Shown: positions 14,571 to 23,267 of the stretch, one piece after another
How positions within the stretch are numbered: position 1 is the first letter of the stretch
Layout: every line of letters starts with the position of its first letter
Source: an uncultured Oscillospiraceae bacterium
GTDB lineage: Bacteria > Bacillota > Clostridia > Oscillospirales > Acutalibacteraceae
Reading direction: 5' to 3'
Assembly: GCA_900549155.1 (NCBI GenBank)
Contig: URNF01000002.1
Span: forward strand, 1 to 49,885
Length of the DNA stretch: 49,885 nt
Notes under the pieces: generated by a model
The model's database searches: none
Seen by the model: the letters and a program-made list of their open reading frames with translations, nothing else
Told to the model about the DNA's origin: nothing
Made by a program: the position numbers and the translations under genes

Positions 14571-15710
14571 ATGAAGAAAAGACGGATCCTAAAACGCATA
14601 ACGGCACTTTTTCTGACGGCGACAATGGTTTTTCTGATCGGACAAGGCTCTCCCGCCTTTTGGGCGGCTCTCGGCAACCGCATCGCCCTGTTTGCGGTCG
14701 GGCTGCAAAAGCCCGAGGGCGGTGCGGCAGCACTCAGCGCACAGCTGCAGGCAAAAACCGCCGCAGCAAAGCCCACGGCGGCAACCGCCCCGCCGACAAC
14801 GGCACCGACCGATGCGGCGACCGCCGCCACGACCGCCGCCGTGCCCGCTGACAGCGCAAACGTCACCCGCATCACGCTGCCGTCTCTGAATGAAAAAGCG
14901 CCCGAAAAGGCGAAAAATGCGGGCGTTGTGTCCGAACAGAAAATTTCCACGGGCAGCGATCCCGTGAACGGTGTCTGTGTGCGCAACCGCAGCGGCAAGG
15001 TGCTCGACATTGCCGCTGCGCTGACAAAAACGCCGGACATCCATATTGACACGAAAAGCGATCAGCCGCAGGTGCTGATCGTCCATACCCACACGACCGA
15101 GGGCTATCTGACCTATGACGCGGGATTTTATAACCCTGCCGATGTGGAGCGCACGCAGAACCACGCCAAAAACGTCTGTGCGGCGGGGGAGTCGATCGCG
15201 AAAACGCTGCGGGCGGCGGGCATTGCCACGCTGCACGACACCACCGTGCACGACTATCCGAAGTATACGGGCGCCTACAGCCGCTCCGAGCAGACGGTGA
15301 AAGCGGCAATGGCGAAATATCCGTCGGTGAAGGTGGTGCTGGATGTGCATCGCGATGCGATGATCTCAAACGATAAGCACATAAAGCCCACCGCCACGGT
15401 GAACGGGCAAAAGGCGGCGCAAATGATGATCATTGCGGGCGTGGTGAGCACCGACGCGCTGCCGCACCCGAACTGGGAGCAGAATTTCCGCTTTGCCGTG
15501 CGGCTGCAGCAGTCGCTTGCGACGACCTATCCCGATCTCATGCGCCCGCTGTGCCTGGTGGCGTCGCGGTATAACCAGCATCTGGCAAACGGCTATCTGC
15601 TGGTGGAGATCGGCACGGACGTCAATACCGTGAGCGAAGCGGTATATTCCGGCGAAATGTTGGGAAAAACATTGGCAGAGCTGCTGAACACCTGGGCGCC
15701 GAAAAAATAA
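14571..15710 (+). CDS. spoIIP: Stage II sporulation protein P
   Basis: 379-residue cell-wall amidase/endopeptidase of the engulfment machinery (with SpoIID and SpoIIM). An N-terminal membrane anchor (ALFLTATMVFLIG) is followed by a low-complexity Ala/Thr/Pro linker (about 60-95) and the catalytic domain: VLIVHTHTTEGYL, VVLDVHRDA and LVEIGTDVNT, which hold the family His and Glu residues. GAAGGGGGCG precedes the ATG. A sigma-E-like promoter lies upstream. A hairpin, not followed by T residues, separates it from the small gene at 15805. Confidence 0.95.
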   Translation: MKKRRILKRITALFLTATMVFLIGQGSPAFWAALGNRIALFAVGLQKPEGGAAALSAQLQAKTAAAKPTAATAPPTTAPTDAATAATTAAVPADSANVTRITLPSLNEKAPEKAKNAGVVSEQKISTGSDPVNGVCVRNRSGKVLDIAAALTKTPDIHIDTKSDQPQVLIVHTHTTEGYLTYDAGFYNPADVERTQNHAKNVCAAGESIAKTLRAAGIATLHDTTVHDYPKYTGAYSRSEQTVKAAMAKYPSVKVVLDVHRDAMISNDKHIKPTATVNGQKAAQMMIIAGVVSTDALPHPNWEQNFRFAVRLQQSLATTYPDLMRPLCLVASRYNQHLANGYLLVEIGTDVNTVSEAVYSGEMLGKTLAELLNTWAPKK

Positions 15711-15728
15711 ATCTTTTCGGCGGCGTTT

Positions 15729-15760
15729 CGGCACTGCTTTTGCAGGCAAAAGCAGTGCCG
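15729..15760 (+). other. Intercistronic hairpin after spoIIP
   Basis: A 13-14-bp stem (CGGCACTGCTTTT with AAAAGCAGTGCCG) without a following T tract. It could reduce expression of the next gene or stabilise the spoIIP message. Confidence 0.6.
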
Positions 15761-15804
15761 ATTCCGCGCTCAATGAGCAGAACGCAAAAAAAGGAGCTGG
15801 TTTT

Positions 15805-16113
15805 GTGAAAAAAGCAAAAGGATTTTTCGGGGCGTTTGCGGTTACGCTGTGTGTACTGGGGCTGGGCGCGGGACTGTTTGCGGCGGGGTATAACTCCCGC
15901 CGCATGGCAAAGGGCGACGACACGGACACCGCCTATCGCTTCGACGGCGGCACGCTGCTTTTGACCGACAGTGCGGGCAATACCGTGCGGCTGATGCCGG
16001 TGGCAGAAGAAAACCCGCGTGCGGCGCTCCTGCCCGCGCCGCTGCGCGCCTGTGCGCACGGACTGCGCTTTCTTGCCGCCGCAGCCGAAAGGCTCAGCGA
16101 ACGGCTGGGATGA
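15805..16113 (+). CDS. Small single-span membrane protein downstream of spoIIP
   Basis: 102 residues, GTG start with AAAGGAGC upstream. The N-terminus is MKKAKGFFGAF followed by a hydrophobic segment to about residue 28 (signal anchor), then a short extracytoplasmic part ending in an Ala/Arg-rich helix. There is a YRFDGGTLLLTDSAGNTVRLMP strand-like segment. I do not recognise the family. Location after spoIIP and before a terminator suggests a sporulation-linked envelope protein; this is inference. Confidence 0.7.
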   Translation: MKKAKGFFGAFAVTLCVLGLGAGLFAAGYNSRRMAKGDDTDTAYRFDGGTLLLTDSAGNTVRLMPVAEENPRAALLPAPLRACAHGLRFLAAAAERLSERLG

Positions 16114-16146
16114 AAAAACCGCCCGTTGTGAAACGGGCGGTTTTTC
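16113..16146. terminator. Bidirectional terminator between convergent genes
   Basis: AAAAAACCGCCCGTT and AACGGGCGGTTTTT pair around a short loop. It serves the gene at 15805 and overlaps the end of the convergent gene at 16145. Confidence 0.9.
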
Positions 16147-17371
16147 ATTTCAGATAGGCTTTCGCGTCAAAGCGCGTCAGGCGGATATGCTTGCGATCCA
16201 CCGTATAGGACAGATACACCGTGTCGCCGATGACCCGCGCAAAGGGATAGAAAAGGCTCTCTCCCATGCGCACCACTGCAATAGGGCGGCTGTTGGCGAG
16301 GTCGTCCCGATCAACGCGGACGATGCCGAAGCCGTCGCGGTCAAGCGGCGCGTGGATGAGATACAGCACACTGTCATATACGATGAAATCCGACCGCGAC
16401 TGCGCGTCGCGGATGAGACAGGGCGTCGCCCACTTTTCGGTTTTGAGATTATAACAGGTCAAAAAGCCCTGCTTGCAGTCGTCGTCCTGCCGCACGAAAT
16501 AGTACACCTTGTCGTCATATACATATACCGCATTTTCCCACTTGGAAAGGTTTATGAAATCCGGTGCCGCCACAAAGGTCCACTCGACGAGATCGCGGCT
16601 TTTGATGACGGCGTTGAGAAAGCCGGAATACATGCCGGTGTAATACCACTTTTCGCCGTTTTCCACCCGCACGCTCAGCTTTTGCATGATGCCGATGTCG
16701 CTGAACATCTGCTTCACGGGGATGCCGTTTGCGGCAAACGCGGACACAATGCCCGTCGCGGAAAAATCGTTCACGACATCGCCCACCCGCAGACGGTTGG
16801 GACGAATAGCGCTCATCTCGCGGCGGGACAGGCTGAAGGTGCGGTAAAGCCGATAGTATTTCCCTTCCACCGCCGCCGTCCATGCGATGTACAGCTTATC
16901 GCCGCCGACATAGAAAAGGATGGTGTCATACACGCCCGTGACTGTTTTCCCGTCCAGCGTGTCGCCCACCTTTTGCACCGTCACAACGGTCATGTCGGCG
17001 GGATCGCTTTCGGGACAGAACGCCAGGCGCGCTTCCTGCTGATCCGCCCGCTCCTCGGTGGTGCCGGTGTTGGCATAGTAGGTCATATAGATGCAGCCGT
17101 CGATTTTTTCAAAGGTGGACACGTGCACCATGCGGTCGGGATTTTCCTGCCCGTTTTTTTTGCAAAATGCTTCGTCGCGCTCAAAATCCGCGAGCTTGCC
17201 GCGCACGATGTCCTCTTTGAGCCGATCACCCGCCGCAAGCGCCGCTGCGTCGTCGCCCGGCACGATATAGCCCTTATAGCCGTTTATCGGCATGTGCGCC
17301 GCCTTGATCACCGCTTTTTCACACGGTGCGTCCTCCGCAAAAATGCCCGTTGCCGGTTTTTCAAAAAACAC
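16145..17371 (-). CDS. Beta-propeller-like protein of unknown function
   Basis: About 408 residues of repeated aromatic beta-strand pairs such as DGCIYMTYYANTG, GDKLYIAWTAAVEG, NAVYVYDDKVYYFV and GDTVYLSYTVDRKHI. This spacing resembles five-bladed propeller glycosidases (GH43/GH32-like) or sialidase-like folds, but I cannot place a catalytic Asp/Glu triad. No signal peptide is seen, so it is probably cytoplasmic. The longest frame begins inside the -10 box of its own promoter and cannot be the start; GTG at 17371 (GGAG three bases upstream) or GTG at 17389 are possible. It is divergent from an AraC regulator that probably controls it. Confidence 0.7.
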   Translation of the reverse strand: MFFEKPATGIFAEDAPCEKAVIKAAHMPINGYKGYIVPGDDAAALAAGDRLKEDIVRGKLADFERDEAFCKKNGQENPDRMVHVSTFEKIDGCIYMTYYANTGTTEERADQQEARLAFCPESDPADMTVVTVQKVGDTLDGKTVTGVYDTILFYVGGDKLYIAWTAAVEGKYYRLYRTFSLSRREMSAIRPNRLRVGDVVNDFSATGIVSAFAANGIPVKQMFSDIGIMQKLSVRVENGEKWYYTGMYSGFLNAVIKSRDLVEWTFVAAPDFINLSKWENAVYVYDDKVYYFVRQDDDCKQGFLTCYNLKTEKWATPCLIRDAQSRSDFIVYDSVLYLIHAPLDRDGFGIVRVDRDDLANSRPIAVVRMGESLFYPFARVIGDTVYLSYTVDRKHIRLTRFDAKAYLK

Positions 17372-17406
17372 TGTCTCCGTTTTGCTCACCCTTTCGCAAA
17401 ATATGC

Positions 17407-17439
17407 TTGCATTATAGGACAAAAAACACTATAATACAA
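17407..17439. promoter_or_regulatory. Face-to-face divergent promoters, propeller gene and araC
   Basis: Plus strand: TTGCAT (17407-17412)-N17-TATAAT (17430-17435). Minus strand: TTGTAT (17434-17439)-N17-TATAAT (17411-17416). The -10 of each overlaps the -35 of the other, so polymerase can occupy only one at a time. Confidence 0.75.
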
Positions 17440-17491
17440 GTCAAAAGCGGCTGGTTTTCGGTCAAAAATCGCTCTTGTGGGGACAAAAACA

Positions 17492-18271
17492 ATGGAGTTT
17501 TTTCATCAGTATAACAAAGAGGCGCTGGTCGTGTGCAACGACCGCATACGCTATGCGCCGCATCTGCACAGCGACGCGGAGATCGTCACGCTTTTTGCAG
17601 GGCACGCAACGCTGTCGCTGGACGGTGTTTCATACACGCTGGAGCCGGGGGATTTTGCCGTTATCTTTCCTAACCGCATCCACAGCTATCGCACCGATGA
17701 TGCGGTCACGGTCGGCAAGTTCATTTTCAACCCCCGCGACCTGCCGCCGCTCACGGAGATCTTTGAGACTTGCCGCCCCAAGACACCGGTCATCAAGGCG
17801 GCGCAGCTGCAAGACGGCGGCATCCCACAGCTTGCGCGGGAGATCCTCGCGGAATATGCCGCCGCTGCCCCCGCCGTGCAGCGCGCTTATCTCATGCTGC
17901 TGGCGGCAAAGCTTGTCGCCCTTTGCACCCCGCAAAAAACGCAGGACGGCGACAACACCGCCGTTCTCAAGGTGCTTGCCTTTTGCGAAAGGAATTTCAC
18001 CGAGCCGCTCACGCTCGACAGCGTCGCTAACGCGCTGTTTCTCAGCAAAAGCTATATCTCGCACATATTTTCCGACAAGATCGGGATGCCGTTTCGGCAG
18101 TATATCAACCGTCTGCGGGTGAACGCCGCCGAGCAGCTGCTGCGCGAGGGTGGTTGCAGCATCACCGACATCGCTGCTGCCGCCGGTTTTTCCGGCATCC
18201 GCACCTTCAACCGCGCGTTTCACCTGAACACCGGCATGTCCCCGCGCGCCTATGCAAAAATGCAAAGATGA
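17492..18271 (+). CDS. AraC-family transcriptional regulator
   Basis: 259 residues. An N-terminal cupin-like sensing domain (HLHSDAEIVTLFAGHATLSLDG, LEPGDFAVIFPNRIH) is followed by two C-terminal helix-turn-helix motifs, LDSVANALFLSKSYISHIF and ITDIAAAAGFSGIRTFNRAF, ending TGMSPRAYAKMQR. Such regulators usually sense a sugar. The ATG at 17492 is preferred to the GTG at 17477. It lies divergent from the propeller gene, with overlapping promoters, so it probably regulates itself and that gene. Confidence 0.9.
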   Translation: MEFFHQYNKEALVVCNDRIRYAPHLHSDAEIVTLFAGHATLSLDGVSYTLEPGDFAVIFPNRIHSYRTDDAVTVGKFIFNPRDLPPLTEIFETCRPKTPVIKAAQLQDGGIPQLAREILAEYAAAAPAVQRAYLMLLAAKLVALCTPQKTQDGDNTAVLKVLAFCERNFTEPLTLDSVANALFLSKSYISHIFSDKIGMPFRQYINRLRVNAAEQLLREGGCSITDIAAAAGFSGIRTFNRAFHLNTGMSPRAYAKMQR

Positions 18272-18274
18272 AAA

Positions 18275-18304
18275 GCGGCGGCACTTCATTTGAAGTGCCG
18301 CCGT
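18275..18304. terminator. Hairpin between convergent araC and M20 genes
   Basis: GGCGGCACTTCA pairs with TGAAGTGCCGCC; it sits between the two convergent stops and can end transcripts from either side, although the T tracts are weak. Confidence 0.75.
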
Positions 18305-18321
18305 GAGTTTATAGGATACTG

Positions 18322-19665
18322 TCAGTATTGCACGGTCGCCTTGCCGTCGCCGTCATAGGAAACGAGCGGGCGGCTTTGCAGGAAGTTGTCGAGCGCCGCA
18401 AAATAGGCTTCCTTACTTTCATAGGGCGGGGTGTAGGCGGCAAGGATGGCATTTGCCGTTTCGGCATTGTCCTTCAGCAGCTCTGCCGCCATGAGCAGCT
18501 GCCCGATCGCCGAGGTCACACAGGCGCATTCCGCGTCCACGATGCGGTAATCCTCGCCGTGGGGCGTGCCTTTCGCACCCGCAATGTGCGGATGCAGGCA
18601 GGGCATGACACAGCTGACATCGCCGATGTCGGAGCAGCCGGTGTACCATTCGTTGTGGATGGTGAGCTTTTCCTCACCCACCAGCGCCGCCATACAGCGA
18701 TGGGCGACATCGATGAGCCCCTTGTTGTTGATAAGCGGGGCATAGCCGGGGCGGTCGTGCACCGTCACCTTTGCGCCGAGCGCCAAAGCGCCCGCCGCCA
18801 GTGCGCGGTTGACCTTTCTGCTTTCTCTGGCAATCGCTTCGATGGTTGCGCCGCGGACATAGGACTCCAGCGTGACGCGCGAGGGGATGATGTTCACCGA
18901 CGTGCCGCCCTCGGTCATGATGGGATGCACGCGGATATGCTCCTCGTCGCGGAATGTCTCGCGCAGGGCGTTGATGCCCGCAAGACCGACCTCGGCGGCA
19001 TACAGGGCGTTGATGCCGTGCTCGGGATCGGCGCCGTGGGACGGCACGCCCTCAAACACCACCGATTTGGCGATGCAGCCGTTCTGCCCATAGTGGCAAT
19101 CGAACACCGTGCCGTCGTCCTGCAGACCGGTGTGGAACATGTATGCCATGTCGACACCGTCCATATAGCCGCGATACAAAAATTCCGTTTTGCCGCCGAA
19201 ATAATGGATCGTTCCCTTTTTGCGCAGTTCCTCGCGGAACTCCACCTCGATCAGTTCTTCTGCCGGTACGCACATGAGACGGATCGAGCCGGAAAGCCCG
19301 TCGAGCGCGCCCGGCTCTTTGAGCGCCAGCGCGATGCCGACCATGGCGGCACACTGGGCGTGATGACCGCAGGCGTGCGCACAGCCGTTCACCGCCTCGA
19401 AATGCCCCTGCACCGCCAGCGCGTCCAGCTCCGCCATGATGAGGATTTTCGGACCGGGGATGCCGGTGTCGATGTCGGTGTAAAATCCGGGGATGTCGCC
19501 CGCCTTGTGCAGAACATAGCCTGCTTTTTCGAAAATGTCTTCAAGATAGGCGGTGGTCTGCCATTCCTTGAAGCCGGTCTCGGGATGCTGCCAGATACGG
19601 CGTTCCGCAGCGAGAATTTCCGCGCGATGCCGCTCTACGAGTTTGCGATATTTTTCAGTCTCCAT
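18322..19665 (-). CDS. M20 family amidohydrolase (AbgB-like)
   Basis: 447-residue metallopeptidase of the M20D class that removes amino acids or acyl groups from amide-linked substrates such as aminobenzoyl-glutamate or N-acyl amino acids. Visible: IWQHPETGFKEWQTT, MAELDALAVQG, NGCAHACGHHAQCAAMVG (metal-binding His), VPAEELIE, and GCSDIGDVSCVMP near the C-terminus. It has no signal peptide. It starts nine bases after lepA with GAGGGG inside the lepA end, so the two are probably co-transcribed. The substrate is not determinable. Confidence 0.92.
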   Translation of the reverse strand: METEKYRKLVERHRAEILAAERRIWQHPETGFKEWQTTAYLEDIFEKAGYVLHKAGDIPGFYTDIDTGIPGPKILIMAELDALAVQGHFEAVNGCAHACGHHAQCAAMVGIALALKEPGALDGLSGSIRLMCVPAEELIEVEFREELRKKGTIHYFGGKTEFLYRGYMDGVDMAYMFHTGLQDDGTVFDCHYGQNGCIAKSVVFEGVPSHGADPEHGINALYAAEVGLAGINALRETFRDEEHIRVHPIMTEGGTSVNIIPSRVTLESYVRGATIEAIARESRKVNRALAAGALALGAKVTVHDRPGYAPLINNKGLIDVAHRCMAALVGEEKLTIHNEWYTGCSDIGDVSCVMPCLHPHIAGAKGTPHGEDYRIVDAECACVTSAIGQLLMAAELLKDNAETANAILAAYTPPYESKEAYFAALDNFLQSRPLVSYDGDGKATVQY

Positions 19666-19674
19666 AAAAACCCC

Positions 19675-21480
19675 TCATTCATCTAATTTCAAAACGGCGA
19701 TGAACGCTTCCTGCGGCACCTCGACGCTGCCGAGCTTGCGCATCCGTTTTTTGCCTTCCTTTTGCTTTTCGAGCAGCTTTTTCTTGCGGGTGATGTCGCC
19801 GCCGTAGCACTTGGCAAGCACGTCCTTGCGCAGGGCGCGCACAGTCTCGCGTGCAATGATTTTGCCGCCGATCGCCGCCTGGATCGGCACCTCAAACAGC
19901 TGGCGCGGGATGTTTTCCTTGAGCTTTTCGCAAAGACGTCTGCCGCGGCTGTATGCCCCGTCGGCAAACACGATGAACGACAGCGCGTCCACCACCTCGC
20001 CGTTTAAGAGAATATCCAGCTTCACGAGGTTCGAGGGGCGATAGCCGAGCAGCTCATAGTCAAAGCTCGCATACCCCTTTGTGCGGGATTTGAGCGCATC
20101 GAAGAAGTCATAGACGATCTCGTTGAGCGGCAGCTCATAGTGAATGTCCACCCGCGTCTGGTCGAGATATTTCATGTCCTTGAACACGCCGCGCCGCTGC
20201 TGGCAAAGCTCCATGATGTTGCCGACATAGTCGTTTGGCGCGAAGATGTGCGCGTTGGCGATCGGCTCCTCCGCCGACTGGATCGTGCCGGGATCGGGGA
20301 AGTTGGTCGGGTTGTCGATCTCCATAACGGTGCCGTCTGTTTTGGTGATGCGATAGATAACACTGGGGGCGGTGGTGATGAGATCGAGATCGTATTCACG
20401 CTCTAAGCGTTCCTGGATGATCTCCATGTGCAAAAGTCCCAAAAAGCCGCAGCGGAAGCCGAACCCCAGCGCCACGGACGATTCCGGCTCAAAGGTCAGC
20501 GACGCATCGTTTAACTGCAGGCGCTCGAGCGCCTCGCGCAGATCGGTATAGTGCGCGCCGTCGGCGGGGAAGATGCCGCAGAACACCATGGGGTTGACCT
20601 TGCGGTAGCCGGGCAGCGGCAAGGCGGCGGGACGGTCGGCGTGCGTCACCGTGTCGCCCACGCGCGCCTCGCTCACCGTTTTGATGGATGCGGCGATATA
20701 GCCGACCTCGCCCGCGCACAGCCCGTCGCACGGATCAAGCCTGCCGGGGCGCATGTGTCCGACTTCAACGACGTCGAACGTCGCACCGGTCGCCATCATG
20801 CGGATGGTGTCGCCGGGACGGATGGTGCCCTCCTTGACGCGGATATAGACGATGACGCCGCGATAGCTGTCATAATAGCTGTCGAAAATGAGCGCCTGCA
20901 GCGGCTTTTCGTCGTCGCCCGCGGGGGCGGGAATGTGCCTGACGATCGCTTCGAGCACCGCTTCGATGTTGATGCCGTTTTTGGCGGAAATGAACGGGGC
21001 ATAGGACGCGTCGATGCCGATGACGTCCTCAATTTCCCGCTGCACCGCTTCGGGGTTGGCGGACGGCAGGTCGATCTTGTTGATGACCGGCACGATCTCC
21101 AGCCCGTGCTCCACCGCGAGATAGGTGTTGGCAAGCGTCTGCGCTTCGATGCCCTGCGACGCGTCCACCACCAAAAGCGCGCCCTCGCACGCCGCCAGCG
21201 AACGGGACACCTCATAGTTAAAGTCCACATGCCCGGGGGTGTCGATGAGATTGAATTCATAGTCCTCGCCGTCGTCGGCATGATAGGTCATGGTGACGGC
21301 GTGCGCCTTGATGGTGATGCCGCGCTCCCGTTCGAGATCCATGCTGTCGAGCAGCTGATCCTCCATGTCCCGCAAAGCGACCGCGCGCGTTTTTTCAAGG
21401 ATGCGGTCGGCAAGCGTGGACTTGCCGTGGTCGATATGGGCGATGATGCAGAAATTTCTGGTGTGTTCTCTTGAAATCAT
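19675..21480 (-). CDS. lepA: Translation elongation factor 4
   Basis: 601-residue GTPase that back-translocates or remodels ribosomes. N-terminal AHIDHGKSTLADRIL (P-loop), RERGITIKAHAV, DTPGHVDF, NKIDLPSA; the characteristic C-terminal domain ends KGAKKRM-like KQKEGKKRMRKLGSVEVPQEAFI with GGDITRKKKLLEKQK. Full length. It is transcribed away from prmA, and the M20 amidohydrolase gene follows it. Confidence 0.97.
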   Translation of the reverse strand: MISREHTRNFCIIAHIDHGKSTLADRILEKTRAVALRDMEDQLLDSMDLERERGITIKAHAVTMTYHADDGEDYEFNLIDTPGHVDFNYEVSRSLAACEGALLVVDASQGIEAQTLANTYLAVEHGLEIVPVINKIDLPSANPEAVQREIEDVIGIDASYAPFISAKNGINIEAVLEAIVRHIPAPAGDDEKPLQALIFDSYYDSYRGVIVYIRVKEGTIRPGDTIRMMATGATFDVVEVGHMRPGRLDPCDGLCAGEVGYIAASIKTVSEARVGDTVTHADRPAALPLPGYRKVNPMVFCGIFPADGAHYTDLREALERLQLNDASLTFEPESSVALGFGFRCGFLGLLHMEIIQERLEREYDLDLITTAPSVIYRITKTDGTVMEIDNPTNFPDPGTIQSAEEPIANAHIFAPNDYVGNIMELCQQRRGVFKDMKYLDQTRVDIHYELPLNEIVYDFFDALKSRTKGYASFDYELLGYRPSNLVKLDILLNGEVVDALSFIVFADGAYSRGRRLCEKLKENIPRQLFEVPIQAAIGGKIIARETVRALRKDVLAKCYGGDITRKKKLLEKQKEGKKRMRKLGSVEVPQEAFIAVLKLDE

Positions 21481-21529
21481 GCTGTTACCTCGTTTATAGA
21501 CTTATCACCAGTCTACCACACTTTTTTGC

Positions 21530-21558
21530 TTGCGTAAAGAAATTTTCTTGTATATAAT
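21530..21558 (+). promoter_or_regulatory. prmA promoter
   Basis: TTGCGT-N17-TATAAT, 23 bases before the prmA start, with AGGAG between. Confidence 0.82.
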
Positions 21559-21581
21559 GGAGAAAAGATAGGAGTGAGCAC

Positions 21582-22508
21582 ATGGACTGGACCGAAATTT
21601 GCATCCGCATCCCGACGGCGGCGGTGGACGCGGCGACGGCGATCGCCAACATGACCGTGCCGTATGGGGTATACATTGAGGACTACAGCGACCTGGAGCA
21701 GGGGGCGCGGGAGATCGCACACATCGACCTCATCGACGAGGAGCTGCTCAAAAAGGATCGCAGCGCCGCAATCATCCACATCTATGTCGAGCCGACGGAC
21801 AACCCCGCCGAGGCGCTGGCATTTTTGCGGGAACGGCTGACGGCGGCGGGCATCCCGCACACGCTGGCGGCGGAAACGGTGCGCGAAGAGGATTGGGCGC
21901 ACAACTGGAAGAAATTTTTCAAGCCCCTGCCCGTGGGCGAGCGGCTGCTTGTCTGTCCCTCGTGGGAAGAGGCGGGCGATGCGGCAGCGGGGAGAGCGGT
22001 GCTGCGCATCGACCCCGGCATGGCGTTCGGCACGGGCGGTCACGACACCACGCGCCTTGTGCTGGAAACGCTGCAAAAGCACCTGAAGGCGGGGGACACC
22101 CTGCTGGATGTCGGGTGCGGCAGCGGCATTCTCGGCATCGCGGGCTGCCTTTTGGGGGCTTTCTCGGCGCTTTTGGTGGACATCGACGCGCTTGCGGTCA
22201 AGACGGCGGTCGAAAACGGCGAAATGAACGGGCTGCGCCCGCCGCAGTATACGGTGGTTTTGGGCGACCTTGTGGACAAGGTGAGCGGACAGTTTGACGT
22301 CATCACCGCCAACATCGTGGCGGACGCCATCATTGCGCTGTCCCCTGCGGTCGAGCCGTTTTTGAAGCCTGACGGCGTGTATATCGTTTCCGGCATCATC
22401 GACACGCGGGAGAAAGACGTGCTGCCTGCGCTCAAGGCGGCGGGCTTTGCGGTCGTCGAGCGGCATGAGCACGGCGGCTGGGTGTGCCTTGTGTGCAAAC
22501 GGGGGTGA
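21582..22508 (+). CDS. prmA: Ribosomal protein L11 methyltransferase
   Basis: 308 residues. An N-terminal ferredoxin-like substrate domain (DWTEICIRIPTAAVDAATAIANM) and a C-terminal SAM-binding Rossmann domain with RIDPGMAFGTGGHDTTRL, LLDVGCGSGILGIAGC and DVITANIVADAI. It trimethylates L11. AGGAGTG precedes ATG. rsmE follows after four bases, a common pairing. Confidence 0.96.
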   Translation: MDWTEICIRIPTAAVDAATAIANMTVPYGVYIEDYSDLEQGAREIAHIDLIDEELLKKDRSAAIIHIYVEPTDNPAEALAFLRERLTAAGIPHTLAAETVREEDWAHNWKKFFKPLPVGERLLVCPSWEEAGDAAAGRAVLRIDPGMAFGTGGHDTTRLVLETLQKHLKAGDTLLDVGCGSGILGIAGCLLGAFSALLVDIDALAVKTAVENGEMNGLRPPQYTVVLGDLVDKVSGQFDVITANIVADAIIALSPAVEPFLKPDGVYIVSGIIDTREKDVLPALKAAGFAVVERHEHGGWVCLVCKRG

Positions 22509-22512
22509 CGGG

Positions 22513-23232
22513 ATGCCGCGGTTCTTTTTGGATGAGACGATCGGCGACACGGTCACGATCACCGGCGGCGACGCGCGCCACATCGCGCTGTCCCTGCGTA
22601 TGCAGACGGGGGATGCGCTGACCCTGTGCAACGGGCGCGGCACGGACTATGCCTGCCGCATCACCGCCCTGTCCCCCGAAAGCGTGACGCTGGCGGTCGA
22701 GGAAACGGCGGACAGCAAAAGCGAGCCGTCGGTGGCAGTGACGCTGTATCAGGGGCTGCCGAAGGGGGACAAGCTGGAGCTTATCGTGCAAAAGGCGGTG
22801 GAGCTGGGGGTCACACGGATCGTGCCGGTGGTGACCGCCCGCAGCATTGCCAGAGAAAGCGCAAGGGATCAGAAAAAGACCGCCCGTCTGCAAAAGATTG
22901 CAAACGAGGCGGCGGGACAGAGCGGACGCGGCATCCTGCCGACGGTCGAAGCACCCGTTTCCTTTGCGGCGGCAGCCGCACGTATGGCGGGGGAGAACAC
23001 GGTCGTTTTGTATGAATGCGGCGGCGCGCCGCTGCGCGAAACGGTGAAGGACGCGCCGCGGACACTGTCGCTTTTTGTCGGGCCGGAGGGCGGCATCGCC
23101 CCCGACGAGGTGGAAACGCTTTTGAAAAACGGTGCAAGAGCGGCGACGCTCGGACCGCGCATCCTGCGCTGTGAGACAGCGCCGATCGCGGCGCTTGCCG
23201 CCGTCATGGCGCTGACGGGAAATATGGACTGA
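22513..23232 (+). CDS. rsmE: 16S rRNA m3U1498 methyltransferase RsmE
   Basis: 239 residues from ATG 22513 (MPRFFLDETIGDTVTITGGDARHI); longer frames run into prmA. PUA-like N-terminal domain, then the SPOUT knot with LYQGLPKGDKLELIVQKAVELGV (read in parts), LFVGPEGGIAPDE and LGPRILRCETAPI. It methylates N3 of U1498 in 16S rRNA. Co-transcribed with prmA and followed by a terminator. Confidence 0.95.
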   Translation: MPRFFLDETIGDTVTITGGDARHIALSLRMQTGDALTLCNGRGTDYACRITALSPESVTLAVEETADSKSEPSVAVTLYQGLPKGDKLELIVQKAVELGVTRIVPVVTARSIARESARDQKKTARLQKIANEAAGQSGRGILPTVEAPVSFAAAAARMAGENTVVLYECGGAPLRETVKDAPRTLSLFVGPEGGIAPDEVETLLKNGARAATLGPRILRCETAPIAALAAVMALTGNMD

Positions 23233-23263
23233 AAAATGCCACGGAGGTTATCCGTGGCATTTT
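23233..23263. terminator. Bidirectional terminator after rsmE
   Basis: AAAATGCCACGGA pairs with TCCGTGGCATTTT around five bases; it separates rsmE from the convergent CNNM/CBS gene. Confidence 0.88.
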
Positions 23264-23267
23264 CTGT

